64,000 nucleotides of DNA from the NCBI GenBank assembly GCA_019843655.1, contig JACDQD010000004.1:27353872-27417871 (forward strand), read 5' to 3'. This stretch comes from Lethocerus indicus (lineage: Eukaryota > Arthropoda > Insecta > Hemiptera > Belostomatidae). Shown in pieces: positions 34,336-48,531 of the stretch. How positions within the stretch are numbered: position 1 is the stretch's first letter; the number at the start of each line of letters is the position of its first letter. The position numbers and the translations under genes were made by a program. The notes below the pieces were generated by a model that was given only the letters and a program-made list of their open reading frames with translations, was not told the origin of the DNA and did no database searches.

Positions 34336-37300
34336 GTGAAAAGACTATAAAATTAATTCCCGTAGAGTTTAAGTATCCTAGTATATCAAGCAAGCTACAG
34401 TTGTTTTCTTGTTATTCGAAAATTAAAAAAAATGGATTTGGCTTTGGGTTTAGGTTGGGTATGCATTTAATTTAAATTACAAATTTAGTAATAATAATTA
34501 GTGTCTACATTCTTTATTTCGTGTAGTAATTAATTTTCTTGTAGGAAATTGAAACTCATTTGAGGTTAATGGGTTTTATTTTGTCCACGCCACCAGTAAC
34601 AGAAATACATTTGCGTCTAAAGTAACGTAACCGCATAGAATGTTAAGATCAAACTGGTCGAAATGGACGACAGAACCATTTGCTGGTTGCAATGGATAAC
34701 ACTAACGGTGCAAAAAATTCTTATACTGTTTGCAGATAAAATATCACTCTCGGCTGATTTCTTAAACGCTGTTAGTTATCGGCTAATAGCTATCAGATGG
34801 CCAAATAAAATTACTTGTATAAGTGTTTGGCTTCTCCCACATCATTAGTAGTCGGTTCTAACATATAGTCCCTTCAGATCACCTATCAGTCTATTCACTG
34901 CTCCATATTCCAAGGCGCACTCAAATTTTATTATCCGATTTTTTGATTTTATAAAATAATATTTATGTATTCATTTTATTAAGGAGTTACCATCTAGGTT
35001 CAAGTGGACTCAACGAACTTTAGTTAAGTACGCCGCCCCGCCACCCTCTGTGTTTATTGCTGTATCCTACTGTTCGAAACTGAAAAGATTTAACTGGTGG
35101 TGTGATCAGTGTATTCCGTCATGAATATGAAAGTGTATTGAATCATGAAAATGATTCTTTTACTTGATTGTTGAACTTATTAATACCGAATTTTCATTTT
35201 GTGTACTTACACACTGGTAACAACACTTTCGTGTTTTGCGTTTACTTTAACCATCCAGTGGTATATAGCCCTCACTTTTACCGCACGTCTGATGACCAGC
35301 GCCTTAGTTTTCTCTGTTATCAATCGTTCGATTCACTTCAGTTTAGACGTCCCGGCTGTGTTAGCAGCGGTGTCGCCCTCGCGATCCGATCTGGCTTGGA
35401 GCGTAACAAACAACGTAGGGGGCTGAAGTCAGAGGGGAGATACCGGCCGCAATTTATTCCGAGGATACTTATAGACATGTCCCCTCGGCCATTAGAGTCG
35501 GGTCCAGGTCGGCATAACTTAGTCCTCCGCGTCCTGCGGGACGATTGCAGATAGGCATTCTCGTACGGGGCCCGCCCTATCCCATTTCAAGACGGATTGA
35601 TTCATTTATTTATCTCCGGAGTTTTCTTGTCTCCAATGAACTCGGCGTCTGATTTAAGTTTACCAACCTTGAGACAATGTCCATGTCTTATTTCTTCTTG
35701 ATAACTGCACGTTATAGGAATGACGTCTAGTATCCGTGATTGTGAAATAAGTTAAGTAAATAAGTGAGCGCTTTAATATTATACTTGTTTTTGCTTTCAT
35801 CGCCATAGAGGCTCCTTACTGTTGGTGTATATGTATTTTTATGTTGAAAATTATTCGTAATCATGTCTTAAAACTATGTTCTATAATTCTCTGCATTGCA
35901 ATGTATTAATGGCGGGTTACGAAAGTATACATTATATGTTGCTTGAGGCATATACTCGGTAGTTCTCACATTCTACCCCAAATTGATAAAGCTTCCCCTC
36001 TCACTAATTATACTGCCCGTTCAGCTGGTGACTAACATCCACTAACCTAGGCTAATGGGGCTTACCGACAATCAATCATCCTGGGCCTCCCGGGGGGAGT
36101 TATTTTGAACTTTTGATGCAAATCAACTCGTCGATTCGTGGGAATTCGATCAAATTAAACTTCGGTTAGAAGACCGGCGGTTCAATAAAGGCTAACGCCG
36201 TTATTACTTGTGATTAACTATACAAAATAATTTAAAAATTCTTCTATAAAACGCTGGCTCCTAACACGAGGACACCAAAGCGGATACCCAATAGTTGAAT
36301 AGTAAATTATATGCCAATAGAATTTCATTATGTAACACAGTTGCCTGAAAATTATATTATTGCATATATATCGGTATGGCTGTAAACTAACTGTAATACA
36401 ATAAAGTATCCCAAATATAAACACAATTGACAGCCAACGTGGGGGCTGGAATGGAGGCCGGGTTCTGCGGTCAAGCGGTTCCGATTTTCCGCGGGGTCAA
36501 TTAACAGAACGAACGGGCGGATCCACTAATAGGAAAGGAGAGCGTATATTGGCAAGTGAACATCATAAATAATGACGGGGCCCATTAAATCTGCCCATTA
36601 TGACGAATCCTGAGTCAATACAATATCCGTTTAACGACCGCCGGACAATTAGTCGGAAAAGCCTATAATTCAGAGTTTTGGGAAAATGGAAAATTGTTTG
36701 GGGTAAAATCGTTTAGTCAGTCTCCTACTTTCAATGCATTAAATGGACGCGGTAATCAGGGTTTTTTTGTCTAACAAACAACTTCTCGACGGCACTTACC
36801 ATGCACCTCTTTCGACCATCGGTGTGGATCGAAAATCAATTAATGATACGTAAATACTGTATTTCCATTCCTATAGTGACTGTGGAATAAAGCTCTATTA
36901 GTCCCCAGTTTTTGTTTTTTAGAATTTAATTTTCCTTTCGTGCCATCGCATCTGCAACTCTGGTCATTATCGCTTTTGGGCCTTGGGACGCAGTCTGGAG
37001 ATCAGGAGCGGGGCCAAAGGCAAATTTAAACCCCGAATAAATCTAATTACCCACACCCTATTTAACTAATGGCTATGGCTCATTGATTCCCTTACTATCT
37101 TAAATAGAGCGTTCTTTTGATAATCTTTCCTTACATTGACTTTTTTACAATCCGCTGGGCCATAATCTCGATAGCAAAATTCAGGCATGGGACAGCCGTA
37201 CGATGCGATAAATTGGCATCAGATCGCCAACCCTTCTAAAAAAAGAATCTGCCGGTTGTAAACTTCTCAATTTTTACGGCCAATATATTTGACACGTTCC

Positions 37301-37535
37301 AGGTTGTTAGGTTGACTGCAATTGCTATTTCAGTTGCCTCTATCCAAAACAAAACGTTTACTTCTGCCCGTTTTACGACGCCGAACGGTTTACGAGAGAA
37401 ATCGTTGCGCCGACAGCCGCTATTTATTATCCAATGAATAAATCGGCAGAGTTTAAACGAAACCTGGTACTGGTGGGGGAGGGGACCTTCGACTGCCTCA
37501 ATAAAAGAAATTGTAGCTGTCCGACAGCAGGTGGA
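34336..37535. other. Non-coding region
   Basis: No gene is supported. A frame at 34663-34848 has a short FAD-containing stretch that superficially recalls reverse transcriptase but lacks the second Asp and its context. Confidence 0.4.
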
Positions 37536-37566
37536 GACAGACCGTTTGCCCGCCTCCCGGTCTGTC
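37536..37566. repeat. Inverted repeat GACAGACCG/CGGTCTGTC
   Basis: Perfect 9-bp GC-rich arms at 37536-37544 and 37558-37566 with a 13-nt loop. A small hairpin (GCTGT-CCG-ACAGC) lies directly upstream at about 37517-37529, so a two-stem structure is possible. Confidence 0.6.
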
Positions 37567-40500
37567 CGTCTGCTCGACTTCTAGACAAAACTCGAACCAC
37601 CCGGTAGGACGAAAATAGACGGCTAACGCACGACCAGACGAATAAGCAGTCTATTTATTAACAACGCTCGCGTCTTCGGAAGCTGCTAACACGTCTGAGA
37701 ATGCAGTCACCTACAGAAAATCAAAGTACGAGGACAAATTTTAAAAATTACATTTATTTAATTAAAATATCTCTTGTAACATTAACAGTTTCAGAATATG
37801 AAAACATTGTACTTTACAGTGTACGATGAGTAAAAGATAACAAGTATATAAGAATCAGAGCACAATATAGAGTATTTATTTTATTTTGAAAGGGTGCCTA
37901 TGTAATCGGCAAGTAATAGTTTATACTATGTCAATTGGCGAGAAGATTTCTCCTACTTTAAAATGACTCTTTACACTATTTTATCAGAATACTCTGCGGC
38001 TGTTTGTTGGGACTTTCGTGGTTAAAACATTTATAAGGCGGAATTTAAAATGGCGACGCTTCACGAAACTGGCGCCGTTTCTGGCGCGAATTATTCGTGT
38101 CGGGGGTGTGGGAATGGGCGGGGGATGAGGGCTGAACGGCGTGCAAGATACGGCGTATAAGATTAAGGTAAATTTATTCAGCCGCCTAATTTGTCGTGGG
38201 TGAGATGGGCCAGTGATTGCCCGAAACATATCTCCTCGGCCGCCTCCAACTCCTCCTATCTGCTTGGAGGTAGGGGCGGTCTTTCCACGCGGTTCCACAG
38301 CGAAGGACGTGGGCGTTAAATAAAGTTGAAGCGTAAAGTTTACTGCGAGGGGCGTGACTCCTCCAACTTATAAACTCTGCCCTTAGATCTTATCCCTTTC
38401 ATGACGTCGTCCTGTACCGAGTGGCCTTTCAGCCGTATTCCGGCAAATGAAGTGCTATTTATCCTGAATATTTTCATTCCATAATTAAACCCCCTTTTAG
38501 GTAATAATTCTTTATCACGTAAATATAACATCGCAAATCAACTTCTTTTATTGTTGTTTCTCTGTAGGCATTAAACACGTACGCACAAGTCTCTCCTAGC
38601 TACTCCAGGGTTTTGGTGAATCGTCTGTCGGTGTCCTGATAAAAATTCGATTTGTATGAGATAGGGCCGGTATGGGTCATTGATTTCGAACGTGTCCCTT
38701 TGTATAATTATAATTTCCCTTAAGAAAAATGTAATACAATACGAGTTTTTAGTGGTTAGACTCGGTGGGTCTAATAAAACTGGACGAATCCACATTAGTA
38801 TACTCGGTAGGCTTACAAAATCATTATAATATCTCAGATTGATTAGTGTCGAGGACTAAAGATATCCGTAATCCGTCCAGGTGGCCAGTATTTTCCAGTT
38901 TTTATTGCCACGCGTACACGCCATTTTTGTTATCTGGTAGAAGGACATAAAAATAAGGATTCTCGGTTAGATGAAATCAGGGATTTGCCAGGGCAAAAAA
39001 AATGTTGCCGGGGTTTGCCGGTAAATAGCCGAGCCTCCTGGACTTTAGTCTTGATTTAAATTTATGTAAAACAACCGGGCTAGAAAAGAATGTGCTGCCT
39101 TCTCCTTCGGTCCCTAGGAGTTGAATTTGCAAGTCGCACTCTGTTACTCCCTATTCAAATGAAACAATCTAAAGGAAGATCCAGATTTGACTATTTGAGA
39201 GGAGGCTAATCAAGATGCATCCCCCGCTCCTCTTCGGTCCTCCCGGCAACTCTGCTCCTACGAACTCTGAAGCTCTTATCAAAAGGATTAATATTCTTCA
39301 CATTATTCCATCTTTATTGGTGGGAGGCCGGCCACGAGTGGCATACGTATGAAAACATTTAGACATTTACTTACATGCCGCGTATGCGCAAACAAGAAAA
39401 CTCCATTCCCGTATTGAAGAAACAGCTATCATTGGATATTGAGATAAAATTCTTTCTTACCTATCTACCTCTGTAAGTAAGAACGACGAGGTATCTTGTC
39501 AAGTTTTATTTTCTGTCTGAAAAGATGGATATGCCAAAACAATTCTGAATATAATCAATTGGGAAATTGGCATCTGCATTTATTTTGAAATAATTTACAG
39601 ACGAAAAACGACACCCGACTTTAATAAATAAACAGAAAACGTAGATATGTATATAAAATCGCAATTATATACAAAAAATATATACGTATAAAATACGCAC
39701 ATGATGTTTGCAATTTCAGGCGGTGTATGGTTGAAGATTATGGTAATTTATTCGTAATGTAAATTTTTAGTAAATTGCAAGTAAACAAATTCCAAAAAAT
39801 GCAGAATAATCCCAGGAACAACGTCAAGGTTTGCTCAAATTGTCAGGAAACAAGTCAGGAAATTACGACACCATATTATGAAACAGACGAAACAGTGACG
39901 ATGATGTTAAGGGTCCGTCAGAATAACAGACTTTGTGTGTTAAGTGTACAAAATGATATAAGGAGCAGTTCGGATTAGATACAGAAACCTAATTTCTTGC
40001 TAGAGATTGGTGGGTTGGGGGTAGGCGTGAGGACATTTTGAAGGGTGAAGGCAATTAAATTGGGGAAGGACTTTGAGAAGGCCTTTCCAATCGTAAGTGG
40101 CGTTCAGGGTTAGGGCCAGAGCTCTTGGGAAATACCGGGCTTCAAATGAATTGGGGCCAACCTCGTTTTTCACTGTCCACTTGGATCTACCCCCCACTTT
40201 TACAGTGCGCACCGGCTTTAAATTTCGAAATACATCTCTTAAAAATATCCTATAACTAATGTCAACGCGGCTTCCTAATGTCCTCCCACGAGACTGTTTC
40301 CCAAGTGCGAACTTTTGCCCCCTATCCCCCCACCGCGTTAGGTTCGTCTCTTCAAAGCGGAATCAAAAATCTCGAGGCACTCACGAATGGAGATGGGAAG
40401 AGCAACGAATGAAACGGATTCCGGCCCCACTGAAAAATGTAATAACGCGATACGGTACCCAATAATAGACAGAGTTTCATTTCTACGCTTCCTCTCATCC

Positions 40501-43500
40501 AATATTCGCCAGTCCAAGAAACAAAATCTCTTATTAAAATAAGAGACAAAATATCGCGTTAATATTTTTTCTCATTTACTGGCGACGAACATTTCCCAAA
40601 TAAAATTTCCATTTTTAAAAAGCGGTATTTTTTATTAATAATTTTAATTTAAGTTTTGAATTAATTGTAATTAGTGACAATTGGCCGTGGCTTGAATTGA
40701 AATAACTCGGGTCCCCAAATCTTTTGTCGCAGTAGGTCAATATAAATGGGAACATTTGGTCGGTCAGATGTCATAGGAACGGTAGGAGTCAGGATGATTG
40801 AATGGCAAGACGATACTTACTCCGTTAATATGTTTTCGGTCCAAGTAATTCTATAACAGACCAGTTGTATTTTCCTCCAATTACGTCACGTGTGAAGTCG
40901 TAATGTAGTGCGGCGGCGCTGCTGTAATTCATCTGAGATAAACTGCTGACACTTGGGCGAATCCCGGTGGAAAAGAAACTCGGGAGACACAAAATAATAA
41001 TGTCTTGTTTTTTGTTGGAGTTCGAAATGGATTTGCCAACCGTGTACTAGATGGAGGCATGAGCTGGAGTGGCTGGGCGGGCCATGGGGATAGCAGTGAT
41101 TTACAGTGCTTCTACATCACTCGGTTTCCTCTCGCTGCGTTTAAAGTTCGTTTCGGCGGCCAATAACGCAAAAAAGGAGTGCCGACCAACCTGAAAAAAA
41201 AGCTTGGCCAATATATCAGAGCTTGTCATGTTTTCAGAATTAAAATTGATTTTCAGTTTACTAGTTTACACCGCCCTTTCGTTTGTCATTTCGAAATATA
41301 TTTTGTATGGACTGATTAAAGTGGAAAATGAGTAGTTTGCGTGATTAAATACAGACGCAGGAACGAGATACAAGTAAATAATTTCTGAAGTGGATTGAGT
41401 TTAAAACCGAGTTCTTAAACACGCATCTTATTAACTAAGAGGGAATATTTGACCTCAGGTTTTTGGAATATACATTTTAATAATTTAAATGATTGTATCG
41501 ATATAGTATATAATCAAAATAACAATCTAATTCTTTATAGCGGGCCATATTCTTAGCGTTAAAGGCAACCTCCGTTTTTTTTCAGAAATTTAATTTGAGG
41601 AAAAAGTAATCCACAAATATTTTCTCAGAGGGAGGAACTGCAATACTTTTCCACCAGAAGAACCATAACCGAAATTTAAGTAATTATATACACTAGTCTC
41701 GCGAAAATACTTAGGAAGGAAAACTTCCTCCACATGGGACCCTCGAGAAAGTCCTGGAAAATTTTCCCACTGCGATTGTCGTTTTTGATGTTCTCCCGGC
41801 TCCCAGGAAAACGATTAAACTATTCATAAAGAGTGATTTTCTGTTATGTATTCTCACCAAGAACACATGTGATATCTTTAATAATATCTGGTTTATTCCG
41901 TCCTAATTTAACTAAGAATTTAATATTGGCGTGTACATGGATATAGTAGGTAGGGCGCAGGGATTTATAGAGGGCGGTTTGACCGGCCGATGGAATTCGC
42001 ATAAAGCCCGGCGTAGTGGACCCCTCCTCGTAAAGATAACAATTTTGAGGCCGAACGTATAAAGTTCTATCTATAGAACCGTCCGTCCATCGTTGTGAGC
42101 CGCCCGAGGGCGGTAGGCGGCCACCAAGTCGAAAGATATCGAGCGCTCGTTTCATTTTATTTCGACTTTTTTCCGTTGTCCACTTTATTCCCCACCTACC
42201 CTGTAAAAGTTATACGGCCGGGGAGTTGCTATGCCGGGGGGTTGAAAAAGGTAATGGTGACTAAGCGGGACATTTTTGTTGGCCCGCCCCCGTTATAATG
42301 GAACCGACCTAAGTTGAAGCGACCTTTTACGACCGCTAGTTTTCAGTTCGGGTTTGGCGCCCGTTACGACCACTACTCGCGTCTTCGATACTTCTTACTG
42401 GCGTTCCGTCTTGATAAACTCGGTTGATCGCCGATTTCGAAGTACCGCTGAGATATTTCCACTTACTGCAAACTGTCATCCACATCCAACTTACCCTTTA
42501 CTGTCCTCGATAATATCCATGCTTTCATGGATGGGGTAGGATGGCGTCAATATGGTCCTATATATACTGTAGTATATATTTTATACATTAACGTCGAAGA
42601 TTAATTTGTAACACAACATTGAAAAATACAATATACCCGTTACGCGATAATCATAAATTAAATGTTTGATAAAATTGTAATTAAGAATTAATAGTATCAA
42701 ATAATAGTGCCCGCCTTTTGTTTCTTTTTATATGAGTTACTTTTGTGCGTACAAATTAAATTTCAATCAAATACGCTTTAACTGTCGAGCTGTAACTGAT
42801 TCAAGTAAACTCGCCTTGTTTACACGAAGCCAGCGGGACCAGTTGCAAACCCGACCAATTGGGTTTTCAACATGCCGGGAAACCGATTTACATATGAAAA
42901 CCCGGTAAACAGAGAGGGAGAGAGAATCCATGCTTCACCGCCGATTAGGAAACCAAATCCAGCCTTTAAAAAAATGATTTTCTAGGGGTGATGTAGGCGG
43001 CTTTAGTGTTCGAACAATTTTCGAGACGAGTTATTTTCATTTTAAATTTAGAACCGGCGCCTCTTACTCTTCTTGACATCGAACATCCATTCTCCCCGGA
43101 CGTCGAAAACTGTCTCCTAAAATTTTCGGTTACTCTGATTCTGCCACGCGGTCTTTCAGACAAAGTAGAATTTTCGTGAGTTAACCGCGCTTCTTAAATG
43201 GGTTATCCCTTTAATATTAATAATCCTGTAACAATTAATTCTTAGTTGCTTATGCTGTACATTCAATTACGCTTCTCCAATTCGTGTCTCCCCTCCCGAG
43301 CAGCGAATATTATTTTTTAAACTGTAATAGGAACTTTCTGGTTCAAGCGTATCAGCCAATAGAGGGAATATTACAAAATGTAAATGCGTTTGAGTTTATA
43401 ACACATTTGCGTTTAAATTGTAGTCTATATTTCAAGCTTCTTCGCACTCCGTGCCCTTCAGAGCGGCGCTGTTTCTTCTGGGCGAAAAACGGAAGCCGAA

Positions 43501-46500
43501 AGCGTGAAACCTTGAGATGGACTTTGCGAAGTGTGGCCGGGGGAGCTAAGTGGGCGGCCACTCAGACACAGGATATTAGGGCCTAATTTAATGTGACCCG
43601 GGCAGACGGCCGACTAACACTGGCGTCGTCCCCCTCCGATAAATCTCCGACCTTTTCTTTTCCCCGGGTATTTTTCCCGTCATTCTGATTAAATGCCGGC
43701 CGTTATTACCGCCACTTTAACCTCTTCCAACTGCTATTCTTGTGCCCGGCAAGAATGCCCAGTCGTATAACAGAAATAGAAGGAGGGAGTTCGAATATCC
43801 GCGTCCAAAATTTGTGCTTATGCATTTCATGGAAAACTACATAAACAACAACACGAATGGAATATCAGTTGCGCAGCACTCAAATTGAGCTCAACGAGGT
43901 AAACGAACAGAGAACGTTTTTAAGTGATCAAGATAATTGCTTCTGCATGTTTAATAAAAGAGCACTAATGGACGAAACACAGTAGAACACCTACGGAGAA
44001 TAAAGTCTCTTAGAGAAATATATTGCAATTAAATAGAAGCGTATCTCGGAACGTGTGGAAGCAAATTGAAGTGCACACCAACCAGATGTTGGATTGAGCG
44101 TGCGAGTCGCCATTTGTAATGAATTAATAAAATAATCGAGCCGGCTCCGCGTGTATTAAATCCCTTTCCTGTTGATTTGTTATAGCTTCGATTTTTTAAT
44201 TATTGTTCGAATATTTACGCCATTTCAACCGGGGCGATGCTGTAACTCTTTTCGTTAATAGCTCTCGCATCGTAACTGTCGAACGATATTAATTTATTGT
44301 CCGTTTAAACTAAACGATTCGGTTAATTCATTCATCAGTATGAGGCCGGTGGGCTATATAGTCGGGAGGGCGGAACGCTATCAATCTACTACCTGGCGAC
44401 GCTAATGCCTCAATAAATATTCCATTCTGAACTGATCCCCCTAAGAAATTACTGGCGCGAAACAAGTTAATGCAATTTACAACCGCGATTCCAACACTTG
44501 ACTTGTGACAGTTCCACAACTCAATTTGCCTACCCAACGTTCGGGCTATTTTCACACGCCTCATAATTACTAGCGCCACTTTACAATCATTCAGATAATA
44601 CTAATCGTTAATCTGGCATACCCTGATTGGTACATTGTGATTCTGATCAGTTTCCAGCTGGCGTAATTGAAGTGACCGATCAAATTGTACGGGAAAAACA
44701 CTCCATACAATAGAAACCATAAATATTTTCGCTATAATAACATACGTGTATTGAATACAGTAAATATATATTACCTCAATTACTAAAAGAGAAATTCGGA
44801 CAAAAATTGTCAGAGGACCGTCTTTTCATTAAATTACATTTCATATATCGTTTCCGTCTCGTATTTAAAACATATTAATTTATACATGATACATATCCTC
44901 CTATATATAACTTTAGCTCTAACCCACCATATCTAATCTGCTTCTTCCAGAATTTTACTTTAAAATAACTCAATATTTCACTTCATGTTGTCCGTGCTTT
45001 AAAAAACTGTTTGTTCCACGTAATAATATATTTCATCAATTGTACCGTAATTCACAATGTCGATTTTGCTTAAATAAAAACGTTTCGATGCATTGACTAC
45101 TAGAAGTACTGAGATTTTCTAACTGCAATGCTAAAACATCGTCTGTTTCCGTGCAGTCAAAATTAATTTATTTTCAATTAGTGCCTTCCTCGTTGTGCAA
45201 TGATTCACGGGTTCGCCTAGGCTCCAATATATAAACACGTGAGCCTGTGCATATATGCAGAGGGCTGTTCAAACAAATGAAGTGAAAGCCTGTTTTGAAA
45301 CGCGCCGGCTCCAGACCGCGCTCAGCTTTCCCCGCGCTAACCAAATTCCTCCTGGGGTATTTCCTCGAGCGAAGCCCGGTTTATTCCTTCTGGCAACCGT
45401 TAAAATCCTGTTTTCATTGCCGCAAAACAATAATATCCTATCTGTTTGCCCACATATGAACTGTGTAATATGACATATTGGGACGCATACGTTAAACAAG
45501 ATCGTTTCAACCTACGACCCCCGCTCGACACGCATCGACGATTTATGATTCATTTTTGTGGAGTTTGGTTAGGCAAAAAAGCCTTCCTTTGTAAAGCAAG
45601 CGGACGATAAATAAGCAATAGGAGGGACGACGCGCTCGGTTTTCGAGTGGGCAGCCGACGCCTACCATTATCCCTTTTCGGTGTCTTCTTCCACAAATAT
45701 GCCCGGACTCTTGTCACTGGAGAACAGCAGTTTGATTTACGGGAAAAGGGGAAGTAATGTAAATAGTTTTGAACCTCATTTCGACATTGAGTCTACCGCC
45801 GAGGCAGCAAAGCGATATAGTTGTAATATTGTCAAATTATTGTTCACAACTCACGGTTGCTGGCGACTCTGTTTGAGCCTGATGAAATTTCGAAGGATAT
45901 TAGTGCTTCTAAGGCGTTCTCTGGGCAAATTTCTTCATAACGAGCTGGAATATAATGTCAATTGGACGAATAAGTTGGGACGGTATACGTATACTTTTAA
46001 AGAAAGCGTCTTAAACCTTTTCTTATATATGGTAGTAGAAAATGCAATTACATGTTATACTCGCGTCAAAATTATTGCTATTACATATATTTATTTGAAC
46101 TAATGACCACTGGTACTCCACATTAATTACTTTGATGATAAAGATTATCTGTTCAGAGTTTCTGAATTGTGCACGTCGTTATTTCTATCTCAGATTTCAT
46201 CTGCGGACTCAACAGTAAAGAGCACATTCGTCATAACGTTGTTACGAAACGACGCGGAAAGTACGCTACTGCAAGGAGACGATTATTCGTCGGGCTGTGG
46301 CGGAAAGTCTCAATTGAATACGCGGCTCACGCCCTTCGTGCACTTGGGGGGATGATTTTCGTCCCGCCATCAAAAACCCGTTAGCCAGCCTGCACCGTTG
46401 TCTGATCATCATTCCGGCATTAGCCAACCCTTTTGTGTGGGCCAACGTCTACCTACGGACGGGGAAAAGCCGAAATCTCGTCATCGGGATTAGATCGGCA

Positions 46501-48498
46501 AAGGAAAATAGTTTTTGCAAACGATAGATACATAAATGATTCTGAAACTGACGTCGACAGCTGTGAATGAAAAATAATGAAATCTAATTTACTAACTGGT
46601 TAAATATGTTATAGTTACAGTAATCTAACTTTATAGCAAAAACTCAAGGGGCATATATTTCTTTTTTTAACGATTGTATTACATTATTAAAAACGTTTAC
46701 ATTATAATTCCTAAGTGAACATACGCTTTAGAGTGTGTCCTACCTGAAGTCAACTAATGGAGCGATTATTTAAAAATGAACGACTGCAAAATGAATATTT
46801 AAGCCGAACTTAATTATTGGAAAATACGTGTTATTTGAAGGATGGATCCTGCTTAAAATTTAAGATAAACCCCAGATAGGCTCAGTCATTACTACTTATA
46901 TATAAAATAATAACTAAGAGAACAGTTTATATTGGCGGATTTGCATAAGTGGCTAACCGGCGTGTCCCCGCGTTGGCGGGCCTATATTTATATTAAGGAT
47001 TTGCATGACAGCTTCCTCCGAACATGAACACGCGTGGGTTGCCCCGTCTGCGGAAACAATAATTGAACGCTCGTCGCGAACTGATAAATCGTTCTTATTT
47101 TATATAAATATAATTTATAAATCGACCCGTCAGCGATTCCAAAATGTTAAACAGAATACGTATGAAAAATACGTATCTCTCCAAATCATCGTGTTTCCTC
47201 GTATTCGCCCAGTTTTCAAAGCGGGCTGGCTTACAGAATGTATCCGGCCTCTCGGAAGAAACTTTCGAAAATGTGGCCGAAATTTACTGGAAATTGTTGG
47301 AAATGAAAACGTCGCCCATTACACAATGATACGAGCTCGAGGACGGTGAATTTACGACGCGGGAGCACACTAAGGTACGCATATTTATCGAAGTCTCGTT
47401 TGTACCCGTGCCCGGGTCATAACTTAGGACTTTATTTTTGTTCCTTCGGGTTAAACTGGTGTCCAATATATAATGGATGCGGTTCCGTTTTTTTAAATAA
47501 AAATAAATGTACAACTGTGACTGTATGCGGGGGGCGAGAAGATTTATTTGTTTTTAAGTTCGGTTTAATTTCATTTCTTGTCTGGGCTCCTTCTCCGATG
47601 GGAATGTTTCAGAGCGATGAGAAAACGAAAATCAGTTTATACTACTGAACTACTTATTTATACATGTTTGGGCTACAACTACAGCACACTTTGTTCATGA
47701 CGCGAACTACTTTCAAGTCTAGGTTTTAATATCTAGCGTTGTCGGCAGTCGTAAAAATGTTAGCGTCAGTTCAACTTTATTTCCAAGATTAATAAAACCT
47801 AATTAAACAATTGGAATATATTCCTATATAATATATGTATTCTTATGAAGTAAAAATGTGAATGTATGTGCTGCGGAATATTGTTGAAATAAGCCACCCT
47901 GAAAGGCAGCATTCAATTTAGTTAATACGGAACCCTTCTCTAAAGGTGATGACATATTTTTAGTGTCAGGTACTGAAGAATTGATACGCACATTTCTCTG
48001 AATGAATATTTTTCATGAATATAGAAATGAGAACGCAATTCAGAGATTCTCATATTTCTCAGGCGTTATGAAAGACGAATTTCGAATAATATTTCCACGG
48101 GGTGAAATTTGTATCCCTATTTAGTCGAGCGAAGTTTGCGAAACACATTAACTTTACATCGTCAACTTTCGGATATTGCCCTCCGGCGAAAAGCAATCCT
48201 CGAAGATGTCACTGTCCCTGGCCATCTGTCGGTCGTTTGAAAATCATCCCTCCTAAGTACTTGGCAGGGGAAAACTTTACCGGCCCTCTACGAAATATGC
48301 CCTCTGCTTCAATAACGCTTTACTTTTGCATTCAAAATTCGACACTTTTAGTATAGCACAGCTCGAAGTCATTACGCATTCGGAATCAAAATTTCACACT
48401 ATACCTCACAGCGGTATTTAATGAATTTTATAACAACCAAGGTAAGTTGAAATGCCCATAAAGGACAGGATACACAATGACTCGTCTATCTTCTGGCT
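37567..48498. other. Long non-coding region
   Basis: About 11 kb without a supported gene. GC-balanced islands occur near 38080-38300, 40000-40230, 42080-42320 and 43450-43800. Two weak coding-like stretches lie back to back: plus strand 39775-39978 with a CxxC pair, and minus strand 40000-40212 with a protein-like composition. Neither has a clear start or family. The 45681-46103 frame opens with GTG and is within chance length. Confidence 0.4.
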
Positions 48499-48531
48499 CT
48501 CTCGCTGGTTTGATCTCTTGCTAGACCGGTT
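48499..48531 (+). repeat. Dispersed repeat, copy 1 (33 bp)
   Basis: Matches 55787-55819 at 30 of 33 positions, beginning CTCTCGCTGGTTTG and ending TAGACCGGTT. The match stops abruptly on both sides. The two sites are 7.3 kb apart in the same orientation. No known element is recognised. Confidence 0.8.

Noticed and set aside
34663..34848. FAD-containing stretch resembling the reverse transcriptase catalytic box
   Set aside because: The second catalytic Asp is Lys, and flanking LINE motifs are missing.
39775..39978. Plus-strand frame with CSNC and a later LCV-C pair in a second frame, reminiscent of a GATA-type zinc finger
   Set aside because: The spacing and the core W-R-R and CNACG residues of GATA fingers are absent, and a frameshift would be needed.
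40000..40212. Minus-strand frame with protein-like composition (contains EARYFPRAL)
   Set aside because: It has a GTG start and only a weak acceptor-like AG. The resemblance to cystine-knot ligands fails because the cysteine pattern is missing.
45681..46103. 140-codon open frame on plus strand
   Set aside because: It opens with GTG. At about 40% GC roughly one open stretch of this length is expected by chance in six frames of 64 kb. Composition and motifs are uninformative.
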